Below are positions 12,757 to 16,242 of a DNA stretch of 16,242 bases, in pieces. Both the position numbers and the translations under genes were made by a program. The first letter of the stretch is position 1. Every line of letters starts with the position of its first letter. The DNA comes from CAZWUW01 sp964636895. GTDB lineage: Bacteria > Bacillota > Thermincolia > Thermincolales > CAZWUW01. The notes below the pieces were generated by a model. It worked only from the letters and a program-made list of their open reading frames with translations, was not told where the DNA came from and searched no databases. The DNA lies in contig CAZWUW010000066.1 in assembly GCA_964636895.1 (NCBI GenBank), positions 1-16,242 on the forward strand, in the 5' to 3' direction.

Positions 12757-13782
12757 TTAAACCATGTACTCGATCGTGGCCTGCGGGAAATATTGTATCA
12801 CCTGCTCGTACATGTAACCCTTTACCTCCTCAAAAACATCACTTGGATATATATATTTGCCATAACCGAACTGACCGAATTTGTACCGGCGTTCTGTTTC
12901 GCTCATAGGCAGCCGGGTTTGAGGAAAAATATCCAAAATATTGGCTTTAGCGCGGGCCGTAAACCGGTGGGTTATAAACTCAAAAGTCAAGCCGGAACCA
13001 ATACTGGCAGCCAAATGGCTTTGTAATTCTCGAAAAAGTCCGGCATAATCCTTTTGCCAGCCATTATATACTATGATAGGCGCAATAATAAAACCTAACG
13101 GATAACCTGCCTCAGCAATTTTTGCCGCCGCCCCGACCCTTTCTGCTAAACGCGGTGTACCCCGCTCATACTGAGAGATAACATAATCGCTGTTCAAGCT
13201 GAAACGAACCCTGGTATGTCCGTTATGGCCCGCTTCAAGCAACTCGTCCACACCGGTAAATTTGGTAACAAACCGGAACCGGCCAAACTCTTCCCGACCA
13301 AAAAACTCTATAGTCTCCCGCAGGGCGCCTGTCCACAACTCCACCGGCAGCGGATCCGAAGTTGCCGCCCCTTCGAAGAGGGTAATTTCCGGTGCCCGCT
13401 CTTTTATATATTCACCTGCCCGCCCAAGGATTTCGCCAATATTGACGTAAACCCGAATGTACGGTTTTTTTCCCAGCGTAGTGTTCAGGTAACAGTATTC
13501 GCACATGCCCGGACAACTGGTTACCAGTGGCAGTTGATAATGGGCCGAGGGTTTACAGGTTTCAAACTTCAGGCTCCGCCGCACCCCCACCACCAGGGTG
13601 CGCTTGGCCTCAACATAGCCGGCCGGCGGCGTTTTACCGGGTATACCGGAAACCCGGTTATGAGAACTGATAATTTTCGTTTCAATGTTTTTCTGCCGGC
13701 ACAAATCATATATTTTTTTGCCCAATGGGTAATCGAGCGCCGCTGTTTCAATAAATACGCGCCGGGGTTCAAAACCCGGCAC
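12757..13782 (-). CDS. splB: Spore photoproduct lyase, radical SAM DNA repair enzyme
   Basis: Reverses the 5-thyminyl-5,6-dihydrothymine lesion in spore DNA during germination, using a 5'-deoxyadenosyl radical. From GTG at 13782 the protein is 341 aa, close to Bacillus SplB, and starts MPGFEPRRVFIE. This start is chosen because it lies 1 nt after the stop of the 59-aa upstream gene; in-frame ATGs at 13839 and 13836 would overlap that gene by about 55 bp and lack an RBS. The radical SAM cluster ligands are Cys90, Cys94 and Cys97 in CPGMCEYCYL. KFTGVDELL, RVRFSLNSDYVI and GYPLGFIIAPI match the family. The position of the catalytic H-donor Cys (in FEAxCTSD of Bacillus and Geobacillus) is Ala140 here (FEGAATSD). 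Cys76 in KFETCKPS may replace it. Assignment is secure; the mechanism may differ. Confidence 0.95.
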   Translation of the reverse strand: MPGFEPRRVFIETAALDYPLGKKIYDLCRQKNIETKIISSHNRVSGIPGKTPPAGYVEAKRTLVVGVRRSLKFETCKPSAHYQLPLVTSCPGMCEYCYLNTTLGKKPYIRVYVNIGEILGRAGEYIKERAPEITLFEGAATSDPLPVELWTGALRETIEFFGREEFGRFRFVTKFTGVDELLEAGHNGHTRVRFSLNSDYVISQYERGTPRLAERVGAAAKIAEAGYPLGFIIAPIIVYNGWQKDYAGLFRELQSHLAASIGSGLTFEFITHRFTARAKANILDIFPQTRLPMSETERRYKFGQFGYGKYIYPSDVFEEVKGYMYEQVIQYFPQATIEYMV

Positions 13783-13783
13783 T

Positions 13784-13963
13784 TTATTCAGGCTGCCTTT
13801 CGCCCGGATTACCGGTAATTCTTTCGGTTGCCTCATCATCAATCAGATACTCTTTGTCGTCAGGCCGTCCGGTAACACTGGCTTGAATGGCGGAACCCAA
13901 TTCTGTAGGCACAAAATTTTTCGGTATTGGCTTTTTAAACTTTTTTTGCTTGTCATTAACCAT
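13784..13963 (-). CDS. Small 59-aa protein upstream of splB
   Basis: Function unknown. ATG at 13963 has GGGAGTG 7 nt upstream, the best RBS in the area. The protein has a Lys-rich N-terminus (MVNDKQKKFKKPIPKNF), a middle VPTELGSAIQASVTGRPDDK, and an acidic end (EYLIDDEATERI, ending QPE). No Cys and no membrane segment. Its stop is directly followed by the GTG of splB (TAA-A-GTG), suggesting translational coupling. Bacillus has a small regulator gene, splA, in the same position, but no sequence likeness is recognised and the symbol is not transferred. Confidence 0.7.
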   Translation of the reverse strand: MVNDKQKKFKKPIPKNFVPTELGSAIQASVTGRPDDKEYLIDDEATERITGNPGERQPE

Positions 13964-13977
13964 TTTTCATCACTCCC

Positions 13978-14030
13978 TGTTTTTGTATTCTGTTTTTGTA
14001 TTCTGTTTTTTGTATTCTCTTTTTATTATC
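13978..14030. repeat. About four tandem 13-bp repeats before the splB operon
   Basis: Units TGTTTTTGTATTC at 13978-13990 and 13991-14003, a 14-bp unit with one extra T at 14004-14017, and a degenerate one at 14018-14030. On the transcribed (minus) strand this is GAATACAAAAACA repeated, ending right at the RBS of the 59-aa gene. Confidence 0.8.
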
Positions 14031-14124
14031 TCCATAACCGGACGGAAAATCTCCCCGGCTCCACTACATTTTTTAAAGCACCCAGTGCCCCGGAGATACT
14101 GCCGGTCTGCCGCCGGTCGGCCAT
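14026..14124 (-). CDS. Doubtful 32-aa ORF
   Basis: ATG at 14124 opens a 32-codon frame (MADRRQTGSISGALGALKNV, then VEPGRFSVRLWR) ending at 14026, just before the tandem repeats. No good RBS precedes the ATG; the sequence before it is a strong hairpin. It could be a leader peptide, a decayed gene or chance. Confidence 0.2.
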   Translation of the reverse strand: MADRRQTGSISGALGALKNVVEPGRFSVRLWR

Positions 14125-14131
14125 GAACAGG

Positions 14132-14168
14132 CAATACGGCCGGCACAGTTGCCGACCGTATTGTTTTT
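14132..14168 (+). terminator. Strong terminator-like hairpin on the plus strand with no obvious gene
   Basis: CAATACGG (14132-14139) pairs with CCGTATTG (14156-14163), and CGGCA (14141-14145) with TGCCG (14150-14154), loop CAGT, one internal mismatch, followed by TTTTT (14164-14168). It is a good plus-strand terminator, but the flanking genes are on the minus strand. On the minus strand no T-run follows. Confidence 0.6.
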
Positions 14169-14181
14169 ATCAGCGTTTTAA

Positions 14182-14394
14182 TTATTTAATTTTTCTTAAA
14201 GTATTCCTGTACTTTTGGATTTCCTGTTCTATGGGATCAATAACAAAGGGATTTTTATTTATATAATCTGCCGCGGGTGGTAATTTATCTTTTCCCGCTG
14301 CATGCTCTTGTTGGGGGTTAAAATTTAGCCACCATTCCTCGCCTCTACCGGTGATCAAAACGGCTTGACAATCTTGGGCCTTTTTAATAATCAA
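14182..14394 (-). CDS. Possible 70-aa hypothetical protein
   Basis: Frame from TTG at 14394, MIIKKAQDCQAVLITGRGEE then WWLNFNPQQEHAAG, ending in a charged stretch IEQEIQKYRNTLRKIK. Amino acid make-up looks protein-like (charged helical end, no runs of rare residues). No good RBS precedes the TTG, which is just inside a hairpin arm after the cooC-like gene, so the start is uncertain. Family not recognised. Confidence 0.4.
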   Translation of the reverse strand: MIIKKAQDCQAVLITGRGEEWWLNFNPQQEHAAGKDKLPPAADYINKNPFVIDPIEQEIQKYRNTLRKIK

Positions 14395-14419
14395 GCCTGC
14401 CGGAATACCCAGCAGGCTT
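14393..14419. repeat. Inverted repeat after the cooC-like gene
   Basis: AAGCCTGC (14393-14400), an 11-nt loop, GCAGGCTT (14412-14419): perfect 8-bp stem 5 bp past the stop codon at 14425. No T-run follows on the minus strand, so it may be a weak terminator or an RNA 3'-end stabiliser. Confidence 0.5.
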
Positions 14420-14424
14420 ATTAA

Positions 14425-15174
14425 CTATATATTTGCTTTTTTGATAATTTCGCTTACCGCCAGGACACTCTTGGCATCATCAGGCAAGTCAAATAACGGT
14501 TTACTCTTTAAATCATAATCCGCTACCTGCGGGTCATAAGGGATTACACCGATTAATTCCAATCCGGTAGCAGTGATTTCTTCCTGCAGCTCATCAATAC
14601 TTTCCAGCGCTTTGGTTACCACCAGATAAATGTTATGCACTTTGGTTGACAGTCCTTTAACAATTTCATTCACGCGGCCGGCGGAACGAATGCCACGGGC
14701 AGAAGCATCACTAATAACAAAAAGGTAATCAATATCCTGCACCACCTGCCGGCTCAGGTGCTCAAGGCCGGCCTCGTTGTCGGTAACCACATAATCATAG
14801 TTGTCCCGCAGGGTATCCATATGTTTGCGCAGCAGGTCGTTGGGGTAACAGTAACAACCCTGACCGTGGGGTACACCCATTACCAGCAGGTCAACATATT
14901 GAGTTTCGACCATGGACTGGCTGAGCTTCCATTCAATGAACTGTTCCTTGTTCATACCGGCAGGTACTGCGTTCAATTGTTTTACTGCATCTACCGCCTC
15001 GGAAATGGTGTTCTCCACCTCAAGCCCCATGGCCTCATTTAGATTAGCATTAGGATCGGCGTCCACAGCCAGTACCGAGCATTTTTTGTTGTTGGTCAGT
15101 ACCTTGAGCAGCAAGGCGGTAAAAGTGGTTTTACCGGTACCGCCTTTGCCTGCAACAGCAATAAGCTTTGACAT
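14425..15174 (-). CDS. CooC-type nickel-insertion ATPase for CO dehydrogenase
   Basis: 249 aa P-loop ATPase of the MinD/CooC/AcsF group. Deviant Walker A GKGGTGKTT (9-17), VDADPNANL (38-45), the metal-binding CxC pair Cys107/Cys109 in GCYCYPN, and DNEAGLEHLSR (132-142). In CooC proteins the CxC motif at the dimer interface binds nickel or zinc, and ATP hydrolysis drives nickel insertion into the C-cluster of CODH (AcsF serves acetyl-CoA synthase). ATG has AGGAGGGG 5 nt upstream and its own promoter, so it is a single-gene unit in this window. No CODH or ACS catalytic gene is present here; they may lie outside. CooC versus AcsF cannot be separated from sequence alone. Confidence 0.93.
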   Translation of the reverse strand: MSKLIAVAGKGGTGKTTFTALLLKVLTNNKKCSVLAVDADPNANLNEAMGLEVENTISEAVDAVKQLNAVPAGMNKEQFIEWKLSQSMVETQYVDLLVMGVPHGQGCYCYPNDLLRKHMDTLRDNYDYVVTDNEAGLEHLSRQVVQDIDYLFVISDASARGIRSAGRVNEIVKGLSTKVHNIYLVVTKALESIDELQEEITATGLELIGVIPYDPQVADYDLKSKPLFDLPDDAKSVLAVSEIIKKANI

Positions 15175-15229
15175 TAAAACCCCTCCTGAAATATATTATA
15201 GATATTTTAATTATTTCTCTTACACCAAT

Positions 15230-15258
15230 ATCATATAACATATCTCATTTTCGGACAA
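15230..15258 (-). promoter_or_regulatory. Probable promoter of the cooC-like gene
   Basis: On the minus strand, TTGTCC (15253-15258), 17-bp spacer, TATGAT (15230-15235), about 56 bp before the ATG at 15174, in the AT-rich 104-bp gap after the AMP-binding gene. Confidence 0.5.
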
Positions 15259-15278
15259 GTTTTCAATCACCATATTTT

Positions 15279-16242
15279 TTACTCTTCCAAGCCCAGTGCC
15301 CATTCTTTGAGGACGCAGCGGTCAACTTGACCTTCTTTAGTTTTGGGAATATTTATTCTAACCTCAATCTCCCGCGGTGCAGCATGGGCAGCTAGGCCCT
15401 GCTTAACAAAATTCCGGATATCATCACATAAATCACCGGTCCAGTCAAAATCTTTACTAAGAGTAATATAAGCCTTCACAATTTCCCCGCGCAGCGGGTC
15501 CATTTTACCGGTGACCCCGGCATCCACTACTGCCGGGTGTTCCAATAGTTTGCTCTCCACCTCGCAGGGAGCAACCCGCTCACCGGCAGTATTAATCAGG
15601 TTGTCTACCCCGCCCTGATAATAAAAATACCCGATATCATAAATCGGCTGTTTTAAATATTTCAGGCTCCAGTCCAGTACTTCCGCAGTCAAGGGTTCAC
15701 CTTCACTGAGAATGTGACGTAGATTACCCAAATCATACCGGCATAAATATTTTTCACATTTTTCCATCATCAGCCCAAAAGCCGCGGGCGCACTGTACCA
15801 TACCGTCACCTTATATTTGGCCAGGGTTTCATACCAGTCTTTGGCGTTAATCCGGCCGCCTTTAACCACAATAGGCACCCCGCATAACCAGGGGGTCAGA
15901 AAACCGCAGACAATCCCCGTGACCCAACCCGGGTCTGCCGTACACCAATATATATCACCGGGCTTCAAGTCAAGTACCAGGCGTCCCGTAGCCAGGTAAC
16001 CAATCATATCATTATGGACATGAATTATCTCCTTTTGCCTGCCGTGAGCGGCGGATGCAAAAAAAATAAACATCGGGTCCTGCCGGTGCACCCACACAGG
16101 CGTAATTTCCCGGGAGGCTTCTGTCATCTCGTTATGCCACTGAATATCCCCTTTGGCTAAACACCCGCAGCCGCCTACAACAAAAACGTGCCGCAGGGCG
16201 GGACATTTCTGCCGGTTAAAACGCGCCCGCAGTTCCGGCGTA
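15279..16242 (-). CDS. Acetyl-CoA synthetase-like (AMP-binding) protein, internally shortened; N-terminus cut by window edge
   Basis: The frame is open to base 16242, giving at least 320 residues (numbered from the edge). The match to acetyl/acyl-CoA synthetases is clear in CTADPGWVTG (100-109), WYSAPAAFGLMM (148-159), SEGEPLT (179-185), INTAGERVAPCEVESKLLEHPAVVDAGV (216-243) and the C-terminal domain. Key parts are damaged: the P-loop (usually TSGSTGKPKG) reads ASAAHGRQKE (62-71); the sequence passes from PIYD (199-202) straight to GYFYYQGGVDNLIN, skipping the motif A5 (WWQTE) and A7 region, about 100 residues; GRxDD has lost its Arg; and the A10 catalytic Lys (PKTxxGK) is Gln305 (PKTKEGQ). 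There are no stop codons or frameshifts, so it is kept as a reading frame, probably a pseudoenzyme. Confidence 0.85.
   Translation of the reverse strand, partial: TPELRARFNRQKCPALRHVFVVGGCGCLAKGDIQWHNEMTEASREITPVWVHRQDPMFIFFASAAHGRQKEIIHVHNDMIGYLATGRLVLDLKPGDIYWCTADPGWVTGIVCGFLTPWLCGVPIVVKGGRINAKDWYETLAKYKVTVWYSAPAAFGLMMEKCEKYLCRYDLGNLRHILSEGEPLTAEVLDWSLKYLKQPIYDIGYFYYQGGVDNLINTAGERVAPCEVESKLLEHPAVVDAGVTGKMDPLRGEIVKAYITLSKDFDWTGDLCDDIRNFVKQGLAAHAAPREIEVRINIPKTKEGQVDRCVLKEWALGLEE

Noticed and set aside
14041..14124. Structured RNA or riboswitch in the leader of the splB operon
   Set aside because: ATCTCC/GGAGAT and nearby pairs can be drawn, but no known riboswitch core was recognised and the stem is broken by bulges; too weak to list.
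14132..14168. Terminator for the minus-strand 70-aa or cooC-like gene
   Set aside because: On the minus strand the stem is preceded by A's and not followed by T's; the orientation fits the plus strand only.

Overview
The window looks like a chromosome segment of a spore-forming, anaerobic, acetyl-CoA-pathway Firmicute of the Desulfotomaculum/Pelotomaculum (Peptococcaceae) kind. This is inferred from a spore photoproduct lyase, a CooC-type CO-dehydrogenase maturation ATPase, a DacF-like carboxypeptidase, strong AGGAGG-type ribosome binding sites and many GTG/TTG starts. No rRNA, tRNA, insertion sequence or CRISPR array is visible. Nearly all genes are on the minus strand; the Na/Pi cotransporter-like gene is the only convincing plus-strand gene.

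Region 1 (1-660): the 3'-truncated end of a beta-class carbonic anhydrase (minus strand) and its promoter, which carries dyads.

Region 2 (683-7760, the most interesting part): read in the direction of transcription (right to left), a BlaI/MecI-type repressor, an M56 zinc metalloprotease without a C-terminal sensor domain, a terminator, then DUF2318/FtrD-like protein, small YGCHIQ-motif membrane protein, FtsX/MacB-like permease, ABC ATPase, second permease, a terminator, and then a second DUF2318-like plus YGCHIQ-motif pair. Three matching dyads (TACTA-N7-TAGTA) lie in front of blaI, in front of the first DUF2318 gene and in front of the second pair. Two are 16/17 identical and sit on the -35 hexamer of near-consensus promoters. 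This reads as one self-regulated BlaI regulon. The transporter part resembles the accessory half of the FetM/P19 iron-uptake clusters of Campylobacter and E. coli, but the ferrous permease and P19 are absent.

Region 3 (7767-12485): a Na/Pi cotransporter-like protein preceded by a 16-bp tandem repeat, then on the minus strand a methyl-accepting chemotaxis protein, a 106-aa unknown protein whose RBS lies in a hairpin, and a dacF-like gene followed by a two-TM small protein.

Region 4 (12542-13963): a likely remnant of a crcB fluoride-channel gene, then splB, whose product has Ala where the catalytic H-donor Cys is expected, preceded by and probably coupled to a 59-aa gene.

Region 5 (13978-16242): tandem repeats, a strong plus-oriented hairpin, weak small ORFs, a CooC-like ATPase, and the C-terminal part of an acetyl-CoA-synthetase-like protein. 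That protein has lost the segment between core motifs A5 and A8 and the A10 catalytic lysine, so it is probably a pseudoenzyme.
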